Origin: Blastomussa wellsi | Lineage: Eukaryota; Cnidaria; Anthozoa; Scleractinia; Plerogyridae | Length of the DNA: 64,000 nt | Assembly (NCBI GenBank): GCA_947652115.1 | Contig: OX393574.1 | Location: 12,487,654-12,551,653 of the forward strand | Direction: 5' to 3' | Shown: positions 41,803 to 56,800 of the stretch, one piece after another | Numbering within the stretch: position 1 is the first letter of the stretch | Layout of the letters: each line of letters opens with the position of its first letter | Position numbers and translations under genes: made by a program | The notes under the pieces: model-generated | Database searches by the model: none | Told to the model about the DNA's origin: nothing | The model's input: only the letters and a program-made list of their open reading frames with translations

Positions 41803-44800
41803 ATGAGCGTAAAGGAGAAAGCTAAAGCGTTTGAAGGTAAAGTATACCGTTTAAATGCTGCGCGATTCGCCGTGACTTTGAGCTTTGGGAATAGCTCGAA
41901 TATTTGGGGGTGTTTCTTGCTTGATCGAAGATATTCTTGCCTCTTTCAAAAGGCAGAACGTTACTTTATTAATAATTACGTTTGTTTTAGACCAGAACAC
42001 ACTATGGGAGAAATCTGTTTGTTTAGGACAAGTTTAGACGCGTGAAAGTGTATTGCAATGACCATTTCCGCCTGCAAATTCAACATGTCGTCGATTACTG
42101 TATCGTGTTTCTGTACTTAGGTTTAGCCGAATATTTTGAAGCATGTGTATTCTAATATTCCCCATATATTGTATGGCTTGTAGATAGACACTCTGTAGTC
42201 GGCGGGAGTCCTCCACCCAGGAAAAAGAGTCGTGAAGAGCTTATTGGTGAGTCAAACTTTAATTCACGCTTCTTGAAGTATCGCAGTTAATAGACCTCTT
42301 TAGCTTCGTTTGTTTGTTGTCCCATTTCAGACCACGTGATATTACCCTTGAGAATTATTGCTTTCAAATTTAGAAAAATCCACGTGAAAATGAATGAATA
42401 ATTTGCAAATGAACAAAGGACAAATTCTCTAGAGAGCATCACATGATCTGAAATGGGCAATTTACATACGAAGCTAAAGAGGTCTATTAGATCATTGTAA
42501 AACACTCGTTTTGCCATTGTCTTTGTTGCTGTATATATATTTTTTATTTACGCTTCATAGCCTCTGTTTATTTAACTTGACGATTTTCTTTCCTTATTTA
42601 CTGACTTTAAGCCAATCTTCCTTAGAGGAAAAGATTTCCGATTATCGTATACATCATTGTCACTTTAAACAATAGAGGTTGATTTCAAAGACCTTTCTTG
42701 TAAGAGTTCACGAAAAACTTGAGTGTTTGTTAAATTTCAACACATTTTCCATTACCTTACTTAGTTTTCACGTTGTATGACACCTGACTGTTTTTCGAAA
42801 ACATTTTATTCATTTTGTGTTATTTATCCATTAAACATGCCATAACCTCTGTCCCTCAGACGGACTGACTAGGCATAATTCTGTTTACCCACAATAAGTC
42901 CAATAGTCTAACTATAGTTTATCTGGGGAATACTGTTTAAATTAATAAAGTCAAGACAGATTGGATCATTTTATGTAAAAAATGCGCAGAAATATCGAAG
43001 GAAATAATAAAAATGTACAGTATATCACGAAATATGTTTAATGCTCAGTGATTTAAAATCGGCCTTGATATACTATAAACATGGTGTATGATTTATCATT
43101 TACAGTGCTTGAATTCACTAAGCACCAATGGCCAACGGAAATCCTCTGCTACTTTGTTTAGAAAAGTTGGCTACCTTTTCACTGAAATCTAAGTAATTAA
43201 AGTTTGATAAAAAAACATTAAAATTGTCGGCTACGGTACTCAAACCAGCTGGCTACATAAAATTTATTGAAACCTCTGCATTTAAGCGCTGTGATATTTA
43301 ATGCAAAATAAATTGAAGTCACCATTTTGATCACACAAACCGTACGATATTACCTTGTTTACTAAAAACATTGTGGATTTGCTGTTTGCACTGGAACAGA
43401 CAAAAATTGTCTGAACATTCTGTCCTTTTATCAGAAATTGGCAAATTTTGTTTGGCCTTTATCCGATTGCAACTGGCAAGCACTGGCAAGCAAGGGCTGT
43501 GCAAGTCATTTGCCCAGGGATGGGGGGACTTATATATGAAAGGGGCAGGGATGCTCGTCGTCTTGCTTAGGGGTTTAAATTCCAGATTTTGGTCTCACTT
43601 AGGGTGTTCTGGGCAAAACGCCATTATATTTAGCCGTGAAGGTCTCGTTTAGGGTTGCATGCAAAGAAATATAACAATATATATTTCATTTGTATATTTT
43701 TAATTCTCTTTTAGAGGTCAAAAGATGTTTGGGCCACGCCCAGATCGGTCTCCTTTAGGCGTTAAATTCCAAATTTCAGACGAGCACCCCTGCCCCTTTG
43801 ACATGTGAGTCCCCCCCAAGGGGTTGTTTGCCATTACCCATTTAGGCTGCTGCAACTCCGTAATGTGCAGGATGAGATGATTTTATTATTCTTAAATATT
43901 TATTCTTCTTTACAGGAAACAAGGATGACAGTGACACATTAGGAAAGTAAGTTGATACAAAATTAATATCAACACACTCAAGTTCTTGATTTTTTAACGT
44001 GATCCAGTGCTTTCAATAAGTGCCAATGGCTGACGAGAAGCATCAGCTATTTCGTTCTAATTTGCTTAGAAACGTTGACTACTTCTTTCGCTAAATTTGA
44101 AGAAATTAAAGAAGGATTCTTATTGCAAAAACAGTCAGTTGCTCTATTCAAACCGGCTTCCTACTTCAAATTTTATTGTAATCACTAATGATCTAATGAA
44201 TAATAAGAAGAAAATTCCTCATAACCACTGCTTTCCACCTGATCCTGTGTGAACTGCATGCTTTCTTGGTAGCATGTCATGTCACATTCTTGTTCTTGAA
44301 TTTGAAAGGAGTGTGCCTCCATGTCAGCATGGGTCTCCTTCTATTTTGCCTGGTTTGCAGGTTCCAGTCAAGGGCTATCTTTGCTATGCTTCCTTTAGGC
44401 TTTCTGAGCATTGTGTTCATCTATTACCAAGCCCTTAACGGAACTGTACCTCCAGTGGCTTCATATCTGACTGTTGCCAAATTAAGATCTTCATGGTTTA
44501 TCTTCCCCAGACCAGCTTATGGCAATACCTTGTAGCCCCGGTGCTCCACAGATAAAACTGATTACAGAGCTTGTTTGGCAGATCGCTGGCCATCCTCCAA
44601 GTCTCTGCTCTTTAGAGGGGGGAATTTAAATCACTTCCTAATTATTTGTACACTGGTAATTTAAGTGTACAAGGTTTCCCGTAAATTCCTAACTGGCTTT
44701 TTGTTTAAATCTTCCACAGCAGGCATACAGTGGGACCCCCTGTGCCGCCACCCAGAAAATACAAAAAGAATGGAACAATCAGACCGCCTGGTGAATCAAG

Positions 44801-47800
44801 CCCAAACACAGAAAGGAAAGAGAACATGCAACCAGAATTAATCACAGCAAAAACATCAAGCAGCCCTGATTCACAGACACGGAAAAAACCACCAAGACCT
44901 CCCCCACCACCGAGAGGAAGTTCTCTTGGGCGGAAAAGTACATTAATCGCAAATATACTGGCACCACCATCTGGCGAGAAAAAGATTAAACCTCCTGTCC
45001 CTCCAAAACCAAAGAATTATGTTCCAAAGAAAGTTTTATTACCAGGTATTGTCAATGTGGAGAGTGATAACAGTAAAGTTTGTCAACCAACAAAAAACAG
45101 AGCTGATTCTGCACCGGAGTCTTCTACTACATCTGAAAAGCATGAGCCAAATTTTTTTGTCTCTCTAGAGAAGGATAATGCTGCTCCAGAGAGCCTTGGC
45201 TCTAAAACGTCATCACAGTTTTTTGTTTCTCTGGATGAAAAACGTTCTGTTGACAATTTTGTAAAGAGAGATACAACAATTAACGGCATTGCAAATGGCA
45301 CAACAGATAGCAACAGAGTTCATAAAAATGGCAAAAGGATAACTTCAGGAAAGGACTCGCCCGATCCCCTTGAAGGGTTGGAAATAACTGTGGATGTATT
45401 AAGTGATGAAGAAGATGACCTTATTGCAACAGTCTATGGAGATGAGAAAGGAAATCATTTGCTCGAACCTGTAGATATGAATGGTGCATCAGATAGTGCT
45501 GATGTTGTAATGAGTGACCAATTGTATGATGAAGTTAAACCTGGAGATAGTTTGAGTGGACGTAAACAAAATGTTAAGATTTTGTACAGTGTGGAGCTTG
45601 AGGAAGAATGTTCGGTCACTATGATAGACAATGCTTCAGAGAGAGAAGAACTTGATGATATTTCAGTGCATAAATGTAGTTATGTGCCTGAAACAAATGA
45701 AGAAGAAGCAGTTGAAGAAATGAGTGAATCAAGGAGTAAAGTGGATGAACATATTGAATTTCATGAAGAAACTCCTAATGATGTTTGTGAAAATTCTGAC
45801 TCCCACCCTTCGACTGTAGTTACGTGTACAACTGAAGTAGAAAAGGAAACAAGAGAAGTTATCAATGATGTTAATGTTAATCAAGTAGAGCAAGATGTTT
45901 CTATGTGTTTTGTTGAAAAACCAACTGAAGATGGAGAGCTGTGTGGTATTGACATTTTGGAAAATCTTAGCGATGATAACCAGGAAAACATTTCAGATGA
46001 CAATGCATCTGCTGTTGAGGAGTTCTATAAGAAAACTATGGATTATGATGTTGATGTTGAAACTGATTTGCAAAAGGAGGACTTAGATTTACTGCAAAAT
46101 GAACAGGAAAATCAGAGGGACAAGAGTTTTGAGGACAAGGGGGCAATGGCAGAGTCCATAGATGAAGGTACTGTTATGGAGTTGAATCAGGGTGAACCAC
46201 AAGAAAATAGTGACATTATTATTGCTGAAGCTATAAGGGAAGGTACTTTGGTATCTGTGACTGATCACATAGCTTCCGAGGGGACTGCAAAAGGAGTGAA
46301 AGAAGACAACCCAAAGGTCATCACGGAAGAAGATTCTGCGGGTGTCAGTGACAAAGAATTACCAGCAGAAGAAAGGTTGGAAATGAATGCAGTTTCCTTT
46401 TCAGAGAATAGTCTTGACACACAAGCTGATTTTAAAAATATTTGTGAAGACGATTTTAATGATGAAATTGAAGAACAATGTACTGGTGATATTATTGAAT
46501 CAAAACCTGATCTGCCTATGAGCTCTTCAGAAGAAGTGGAATCTAAAAAAATTATGGCAGAATTGAATGAAGAAAGCAAATCTGAAGAACATTTGTTTGA
46601 GGATACAGTTTCTGGAAGTAAAGAGGAAGATATTGTGAGACTAATAGGAACTGTATGTTCAAACAAGAATGTAGACCATGTTGAAGCAGACAATGAGGTG
46701 GAAACTCCAGTTGTAGAACCTGTATCGTTAGAGGCATCAAATGGTGCGCCAGTTTGTACCAAACGGGAAGAAACGGGGAATGCCGTTTTCACTCCAGCTG
46801 GACAGTTTAGTGCCGAGTCACAAGAAAATGAAGATGCTGAGGAACCACACTCCCCAACCTCACCACCACCATTACGCCCAGGGAGACGCAATCGCCAAAA
46901 GCATGCTTATGAAAACATTGACCCTACTAAAAAACAGCTAGAGGTCATAAGCAAGAGTGGCACATCAGTAAGGAAAAGTCACTCTTTTAGCAGTTACGAG
47001 ACAGTTGTCCTTTCCCTTCCACGCCCTGTGCAACGAGTGTCTGATGATGAGGCAATTTACAGAGTACCTAGTAAAGTGATACTAGTTGCAAGCTATGCTA
47101 ACGATGAATCTGAGTACAGTGTTCCTTATCCAATTTCATCTCGTAAGATTGTTGACGACAATGAATACTCTGTGCCGAAACCAATCGTAGTCCCAGCACA
47201 TGCAGTTACAGACAGGTGGGAAGTCGATAAAGGAGATATTTATTCTGTACCAGGTCAAGTAACGTCAGTGCCTGTGGTGGAAACATTTGCTGAGTCTTCC
47301 AGTAATGAGCCTGTTCATGCAGCTCTGCGAGAGGGTGATAGCATATATGCTGTGCCTGGGCAGGAACAACCAAAAACTGTAAGTGCAATCCCTGTTTCTA
47401 ATGAAGAAGAACAGCAGATGGCAGTCACTGTATCAGCTACACCGCCTCCAAAACCTCCAAGATTGAGTCTTACAAAAGATGACATGAAGATGAAGGTAGA
47501 TGTGGGTGATGCTTCCAGTTCCTCCAGCACAGAGACATCATCAAAGGAGTCACCCAAACCAGCCCCAAGAACAAGGGAGCAGAGAAATTCGCCAAGCCCT
47601 GTTCCAAGGAAAAGCTCCAAAACTGCTGATTCGTCAGAATCTGGCACGTCTCAAGGGGGTGAGTCCCCAGTCCCAGTTCCACGAAGTCGCTTGAATGCTA
47701 TTCAAACTAGCAAAGAGGCTGCTTCCTATAATGTTTCATCTTCAGAGCTTTCCACGTTGTCTTCTGAGATTTCTACTGAAGAGAGTACTGAGAAGGAGCT

Positions 47801-50800
47801 GACCCTTAAGCGAAAGCCGCCACCACGACCACCACCACCCAGCGGCAGAAGGAGCATATTGAGCAACGAGGACAGCATGCCCCCTCCTGCATCGCCCGGA
47901 CCATTTGGAAACGAGTTAGACTCAGATTCTGATTCTGATGTTGGAGAAGATACAGTGCCAAAGGTATGGCCTCTTTATAATGTACAGTTGCAGTAGATAA
48001 CTTGTAGTTCCGGAAAGTCTCCTTCTCAAACACATAATTCATTGAGTTAAAACAAAGAAAATCATAAACCGTGACCGTGGTTTGGATACCCGATCTTAAT
48101 TAGCATAGATTTTGACGATTTTATTTCTCTGTTTACTCCTTAGTTTTTTGTTTTGATTGAGCAGATATATCAAACACTCAAGACAGTGAAGTTTGTTAAA
48201 AATACTCCGCTCTCAGTACTCTCTTCTCAGTGTTTGGATACCCCGATGAAACACTGTCTCTCATGTTTGATATATTAGATAATCACCCCTGCCACCAACG
48301 TGATTGGAAATTCGCGGGGGCTTCTCAATGACCAAAGAATTAAAGAAATGAACATGAAGCTAGTTAATAAATAAAATAATACTAGTTTCTAGAGGGGCTG
48401 GGGGAGTCTAATAATAATTCTTTCCATCAGGGTGGTATGGATATTTTATGAATCTAAACAATGTTCTCAGGGGTGGATTGTGTACTCACCTCAGGAAGTC
48501 AATCTTTTTGCCAGGAATGGCTCTTTGGATACACAGAACCGACACTTTTAGACAACATTTTTTTTTTCACTTTAGACAACAGTTTTCCTCCCTCCACAGA
48601 AACCATCACCAAACACATGATACTTTTACACTATCTAACAAGCTCCCAAGAGCTCATCTGTGTTATGTGGATGAATGAAAATTTTACGAAGTTCATCCAC
48701 AGTTTATTCGAGAGTGTGGTTAAGACTGTCTACAGTCCCCACATGTACTAATTACAGACCCCACACGCACATTTTGTAAACCTTGAAGTTGATTCAGCCA
48801 TACAATATTGTAAGAACTCATTCCTTAAACATTGATTAAACAGATGATCCAAAATCTTCTGTGGAAAGCACTGAAACTGAACCCAAATACATGAACAGAG
48901 GTTCTTGTTCTGCACTAAGTTGTATGTTTAGCAGGTTTCAGCATTGTTGCAATATGTTAATTTGTTGTATGAACACTTCTGAAGGGTCCACCCAAGCCTA
49001 AGACCTACCACATTGCTCATGAAATTTTGACAACTGAACGTACATTTGTGGATGCCCTGAAGCTTGTGTTTGAGGTAGGTGACAAAATAAGGCTGGCACT
49101 GAACTGGTAAGCTTCTTTTGCACCTGGTCATCCAACACCCTGCATTGTATTATTTAAAGTAACTCTTGCTCCAGAGGGGGAGGGGTACTTTTCCATCAAA
49201 TCTTATTGCCGAACATTTTGGAAGATTGCTCCATCAATCAGTTAGTGAGAACATTTTTAAAATTAATTAATAACACTGCTTTTTATATTTTTTAGAACTG
49301 TTTGTAATTAGAATTTTATATATAATCATTTGTGATATTTAGACAGTATAATTATTTTTTTATTATTTTGTAGATGTACAGTTTCATTGTAAATAAGTGT
49401 CAACTTTATGAATACTGTGAATAATAAAATATTTTAAAAAATTAGTCTGTGGTCCATAATTTTAGACTGCTGGGTGGATTGATTCAGATATGTCCAGGAT
49501 GTGGTGCAAGCCCTTTATGACAAGCATCAAAAAGTGTCCTCATTGATAAAAGTTGGCTAAACACACATAATGCTGTCAAATATGATTCAGAAGTAATATG
49601 AAAATGGAAAATAACCCAGTCAAATATGAAGTAGAAATTGAACAATACCTTCGTTCAGTCCTAGACATAAGTGGATTGATTGTGCATTCCTACTGCACAT
49701 TGTGTTTGTAGATATGTAAAGATCAATCTAGTGATCAATTGGATATGTAAATTCAATTTCTCTCTTTGTAGGAATGCTATGGTACGATCAAAACTGCTAA
49801 TGTTGTAGCTGATGCCATCCTGGCTGACATATTTCGGGATTTAGAAAACATTTATTTGCTGGATTCTAAATTTCTTCAAGAGTTAGAAGAAAGGATGGAA
49901 ACATGGTAACTATGAATCCATTAGATTATTGAACCTGCTTTTGTGGCAATTTGTTGTGTTGGTTAGACGAAGTGAGCCACATTATTGTACTGTCGGAATT
50001 ATTTCTTTAATAAGCTCTTTGTATACAAGAGTCAAGCGGCTGTCATCACTCTTGTTTATTATTATAGTAACGAGAGGCAGATCGGACATACATGTACCTT
50101 GAATGTCACTGACCTTGTGATTCACACCAAGTACCGTATATCACATATGGGATGTCACGCTTCAATATAATGCAACAACATAGCGCGAGTCTCATGCAAG
50201 CCTCAAATTATTTGGTTTTCAATTGTATGTCACTTTGGTAAGGTTTTAACCAAAACTATGCTTTTTTAATTGAAAAATCACCCACAATTTTAACGTCCCA
50301 AAATATTACAATTCAACTTGTAAGCCACACATGTACACATTGTGGACCTAGTGTGATTGTTGTCTTTACTTCTAGGGAGGAGCATGAGAGAATTGGTGAC
50401 ATAATCAAGAAATACGGGCACTTTTTGAAGGTACACGTTAACCCTGATTGAGTTTTCTATTTCTGCAGTTTCAGTTGGTAAACTGTTTATTAGACAAGTC
50501 TGTCCTGTGGCCAAGGGTGTGGCCTTCATAGCCAGAGCTGTTAGTTTACAGTTACGTTGTACCTCAGTATGAACTGTATCCAGTTATACTCCTGGGTGGA
50601 GTCCAGGCAGCTCCTGGTACATTTCCAGGGTCTTTTGCAGTAACTGTTCGTCCACCATGCCATACAGGCCCTTTTTACTATTATTGAATATTATTGTAAT
50701 TATGAATACGTAACTAGAGCAACGTTCAAAGTTGTTTCTAGATTAAACCTGAAAGTGTTTTAATTAAGCTTTGATTTCGTTTCAGATGTACACGCAATAT

Positions 50801-53800
50801 GTGAATGGTTATGACAAAGCGATGAGTGTGTTTCAAGACACGATGAAAGAGAATCCAGAGTTTGCAAACTTAGTTTCTCAATTCCAGGTAGGAAATGGTC
50901 AAACATCATTATTTATGCTGTATGATTACCTGCACAAACTCTCTAGGAATGCATACATAGTGGGAGGAACAAGCATCAGTTTCAGCAAATCTTCGTTCAA
51001 GCACTTGCAGAGTATTAATCTGTAATTTAGATAGAACCACCTACATGTAGGTTGGCATCATTTGAACACAGTTGGAGATTTGTTTTTGTTGTGGACGTCA
51101 GTATTATTGTTTTTTTTTTTGTATTTTCAGGCCAGTGAAAGGTGTCATGGTATGATTCTGTCAGCTTACATGCTGAAACCCGTACAGCGGATACCAAGCT
51201 ACAGACTTCTTCTAATTGGTGAGCTGTCATTTTGTTGACAATGCAGGACACTATCATTAAATTTCCCTTGCAAGCCTAGCACCTTTACATGGCAGTTTCA
51301 GATCAATCATTGTTCCTGGGTAAACCGCCACCCACCCCACCCCTAGCCAATGTTTCTCAGTGACTTGTGACTTTAGGGGTGGGGTGGGTGAAATGATGAT
51401 TGATCCACAGTTTCTAATACAAGATAGAGCTGTTGCACCATCAATGACAAATCTATTGTCAGTGCCTCTTTAAGCTGCATGAAGTTTCAATCTTGTTTTT
51501 CTTTTCATCTTTTTAGATTATCTAAAGCATTTACCAAAGGATTCTGAAGAATCTAAAGATACAGAGAGTGAGTGACAATTATTTCCTGCTCATGTTTGTG
51601 AATTACAATTACTGATACACGTTGATTCAGCTATTGCAAGAATTCTATATGACTGTGTGTTTCTTTTAAAATTTGTGATTGTTTTTCCAATAGCTACACT
51701 GAAGATTGTATCAGAGGTTGCGACACACATCAATGAGTCGATGAAGAAGATGGTAGGTTACAGAAAAAAATGCAATAAATAAAAACAAAAGAGATAGTAA
51801 AGAGAATTTGGCAACTGATCACTAGAACCTTGGATAAATTCTCTTCACTGGGAACCACTCTCTTCTGTCTCGTACTGTTACCATAACATAGTTTGTTGAT
51901 GTTTAACAGGACAGCTTTGAGCAGATGTTAAAACTTCAAAGGTTGCTTGTGGGACACCCAGAGATTGTCAAAGCAGGACGGGTTAGTGGCAACCACTTGT
52001 GCTGTATAATAATTAAAAGACCTCAAATTCTGGGCAGTTATGTTAACTTAGTTTTAAAAATTGTCTTAGCATAAGATACCTTTAAAAAACAATTATTTGT
52101 TCTTCTGGTGCTTATGCTTATGCTTATTATTAAATTTAGTTATTTCTTCAACAACCTACATTACCAGTAAAAGTTAGGAAACCTAAAAATAATAGTTTGC
52201 TAAGGAAGAAAAACACCAAAGGAGTGATACTAAACCAAAAAGGAACAAGGATGGCTGAGGATGGGGAAGATTGAAGCAGATTGGAAATGACGATTTTGAA
52301 AAATTTAGGACAGCCATATATGTGGGTGCTTGTTTAGAGTCCCTATAATGTTACCTCTTAAATTGCCATGAAATTGTAAGAACCTTAAAAAAGAGTTACC
52401 TTAAATTAATAACCAAGTATAAATTATCATTTCCTTTTTTTTACAGGACTATCTAAAAGAGGGAACATTAATGAAGTTGTGTCGGAAAGACATGCAGGAG
52501 AGAATGTTTTTCTTGGTTTGTAAACATATCTATTTGTTACAACATATCTATTTGTTACAAAAGAAAATTTTACATGTAGTGAAAATAAAATATATTTTCA
52601 AACCTAAGTGGCATCATCCTCAATTTCTAGAACTTCCCAATAAATAACTCAACCAAAATTGAGCTGTTTCCCTGTGATTTGCTTTATTCAGGCAAATACT
52701 ATCATTTTCCACTGAATTATTGACCTCTCGATTTCTCAGACCACGTTCTGTTTCCGTTTGAGGGTAGAAAAATGTGGAATGCCGCTGTAGGGGGCCACTG
52801 GCATGGCAGATCATTTTCAAAGCATTGATTGCTGTGGTCAGTTGGGTGAACAAGTGTCAATTTTAGCAAATTTTCATTGAAGCATTCCATGAGTTTCTGA
52901 TTTAATTTACCCGATCAAAAGCTGGCAGGAGAGCTTGCAAATACACCAAAAGTACTCTCGCAGTCCCATCTCGAAGGAGGGATTTCATCATAACCTCATC
53001 ATAACCTGGTGCTTGTTCTCTCAACTGTATTGTTTTAATTTCATTTTCCTCAGCTCACTGATGTTCTGCTGTATACCACTCCTGTGGGAGGAAATCAGTA
53101 CAAGCTCAACAAAATGCTTCCTCTATTGGGAATGCAGGTGAGTATCACATGGTTTGTCTGTCACAGGGCTGCTGATCAGAGGAGAAAATATTAAGGTTTG
53201 TAGGGAAATATGACGATACGACTATACCCATTAAAATACATGGCTAAATTGAATTTAGGACAAGGTGCTGTTGTTTGGCAACCCACGTCAGTTATGCCCA
53301 TTGAGGGAGGTAAAATGTGCGCCCGTAGGGACATCACATGCTCCATGTCCCAGCTGGGTCCTGATGTACAGTTTGCTGTCTTGCTTGGGGATTGAATTTT
53401 TTAGATCAGTTGTGACTATTTTCAGAGGTTTCTGGTTTTACGACACTGAATTGAAACTCGTTCTATTAAACAAAGAAAATTATTACCTTGACGGAGGTTT
53501 GGATACCCGGTCTCAAGATTGCTACGATTTTAACTCTGTTTAGTTTAGTTTTTGTTTAAATTGAGAAGATTAAATATCATACACTGGAGACAGCGTTTCA
53601 TCGGTTATCCAAACACCTGGAATCTTGCTCCCCTGCGTGTCGTATTTTCACATCTTTTCTCGCAGTTTGGCTTTCCAGTTAATATTATATAAAACCATGA
53701 GAACTTTCTCGTGTTATAGTGTATCAATTTTTTGTTTGTCTTTTGTTAGGTGCTTGTATCAGATTCTCCGGACTTTGTAAATGAGTTCAGTATTATTAGC

Positions 53801-56800
53801 ACTACAAGATCGTTCACACTCACTGCAAGGTCAGTTCATTGGCCAGTACTGCTAAGTAATCATAATATGACTGAAGGAAGTATAATTCAAGAGTAAACGG
53901 ACAAGTAAGTTCGAAGTTGGCTAAGCGCGCACATAGTATCCTTATATCAGTGTTACCAAAAAACTACCCTGTCCAAAAATCAAGACGCTCCAAAATTTTT
54001 GAAATGTATATTTCCACTTCTCCTTATATAAGCCCTCTCGAGAATTAGCCCTCCTCCCCCGCCCCCTTGGAAGAGACGTGAAGCAAGCTTATTTAGGAAT
54101 TGTATAGTATTCTTAGATCTGCTATGCAGTGGACGGATTTGTATTTGAAGTTTGTTGTTCCTTTTTTCAGTACACCAGAAGAAAGAGATCAGTGGATTGA
54201 GGTTTGGGTTCTATTGAATCATTTGTGCTAGTGATTCAAATAAACTTCAAATTACTTATGTGGGATTTTGTCTCAAATGTCAAAAGTATTCCCGTTTTCT
54301 ATGGTTTTGATTTGTTTAAAGAACATGCGCCACATTCGTAACCAATTGGAAGTAAAACCAAAACCAGTCGTGACTGCAATACCTCGACGGTAGTTTTGTT
54401 GTTCCCTAACTATCTAAGACAGAAAGGAAAAATGTGCAAATCTGTGATCACCAAATGCTTGGATGAAGAATATACCAAGTTGTTTGCTTTTAGTAAAGGG
54501 TACAGCTCATTCAAGCTCCAAAATATTGTAGCTCCTAGTGGGTTCGACAGGCTGGCAAAGACTGAACAACTGCTCACTTCCTTCGAATCACACTGTCTCG
54601 CACAACTGTAACCTGTAACACTATCATCTGAAGTATAAATGTGCAGTATGACTATCTTAATTTTCAGGCTTTGAATAACGCGATAGATGTTGTTACAAAA
54701 AGGAAAATCACATTTGTAAGCAAGACAAAAGATGCAGCGGGACTGGTAAGAAAATAATCATGCCGTAGGTTTATTTTATTTTTATTTTATTATTTATTTG
54801 CCTATTTATTTAACATTACAAAAAATATATATGGCTTAATATACGGCGAGGTGACCTCTGGAAACCACCAGGCTTATAGTTGAGGCCACCTCGTACATCG
54901 CAATATTTTAACAAAAGATAGTGCTATGAGTGTGCGGCTTGGACAAATTCATTTATTATTTTACTAAAAATTCAAGCAATTTATTCTTAAAAGTTGCAAA
55001 ACTTGACAGAGTAGTTATTGTGGCAGGAAGAAGGTTCCAGATTTTTGGACCTTTTTAGATTAGTTCGACAATGATGCGCTCGGTAATTATTGGCTGTTCT
55101 AGTGTCGTAGTTATGGATTTGACTATTCGTAGAAAACAAGTTGATAAACACCGGGGGTAAAAGATTATTATGATAGTAATACATGAATTTAGCTGTTTAA
55201 AACGCATTGATTTGAAAAATGTCTAAGATTCCTAGTTTGGAAAATAAAGGAGCTGAGTGTGCTCTATAGTCTGAATTTGTGATAGCTCGCACAGCCCGTT
55301 TTTGCAAGTAATAAATCCTACTTAAGTTGCTTCCCTATGCCTAAGGAAAAACTAATAAACAGAATATAAACAACAACCAACAATTGAACAATCGCGTTGT
55401 CAGAGCCTGCATCAACCTTACTCAGCGGTCAGGAAACACAGCGGCTCCAAGAATTCAAAACCGGAACCTGGAATTTCAGTTTGATTGTTCGTTCAAAAAC
55501 CAATAAAATTTTGCCGTATTTTTGCGGGGCTTTTACTCAAGCCCAGAGGTCTCGGTTCTTGGTACTGACCCAAAGAATCGCTTCCTTTGGGGACGAGGTT
55601 TCTTGATGAGTTAGTACTGAAGAGATTAAGATGATTTCCGCAGAACATTCGAGCGATAATGGCAAAAATAAAGTTACCAAAAACATCTCATAGCATGGTA
55701 ATATTTTAACTAAAGGTAAGAAGATCTTATCAAGACTTAAGCTCTCAAGCTGACCCCGCGAGAGAAAATTCAACTTGAAGTTATCCATATTTCAATTAAA
55801 AGGGACCTTTCGCATTAGTTGAAAACACAATAACACACGCTTTGAGCACTCTTACGAAGTTTGACATTAAATTTCTCGAGAATGTGTGGGGATTTAATCG
55901 CGGGGTCACCTAGAAAAATGAATTACAGTGAGATGTTTTAATAGTATTAAAAAAGTTACCGTGTTGTGAGTAGATATTTAGTAAATAATTTTTGCACTTA
56001 TTGCTCGAACTTTGAGCGAAATCCGTCTTTAAAATTGCTTTAGTCTCCGAAAATTGCTTTAGCTCATGTTTGCTGCTAACAAAAGATACGAAATGTTAGT
56101 CAAGATAGCCAGCAACCTGGTGGAGCTCGTAGTTTTTGCCAACAGACAAACTTGGAGATTTTGCTAACAAAAACCGCGGGTTGCTAGTAGTTTTACTTTC
56201 TCTTCTAGCCCCAAGGCACGAATTTTCTAGGTCTTGCTGAATTGACACATTTCTAAGGTATCCGCTGACGAGTATCGTGTGGGAATATTGCGGGCTCAGA
56301 TCTGGATTTGACATGTTATTTTAAAGTTGCACAGGTAAAAAGGTTACCACAAGCTTACATCTTTGCGATGTTATGATCAGTTGACAGCTGTCAAAAGAAG
56401 GTATCCGCTGATCGGTATCACATGGCCATATCACGGGCTCAGGTTTAGAACTCATCGAGGTCATGTGTTTTTTTAACTTGTCCGCTGATCAGGAATGGTA
56501 TATCATTGGATAGCGGGCTCAGGTTGGACAGTGAGATTATTTTCACAAACAATTTTAAAAGAACTTTACCAGCAAATAAATAATATTGGAGCTCCACGTT
56601 TAGGCTTGGCTATTATCTATATATTACTGTTGCCAGGAGCCCATGAGAAGGAGCCTCCATCTCCCATACTGACCATCTGAATCAACCCTGTCCCGTATCT
56701 TTTTATTTTTAGAAGCATTTCCCACGGTGGTTTCGCGGGTGTTTTTGTAATAGCCAATCATGTGAGAGCTCACTGTTCTAAAGGACAGGGTTGACTCAAG

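Noticed and set aside
46265..46891. 208-codon minus-strand frame
   Set aside because: It is antisense to the FGD-type exon 4, whose biased acidic codons keep the opposite strand open.
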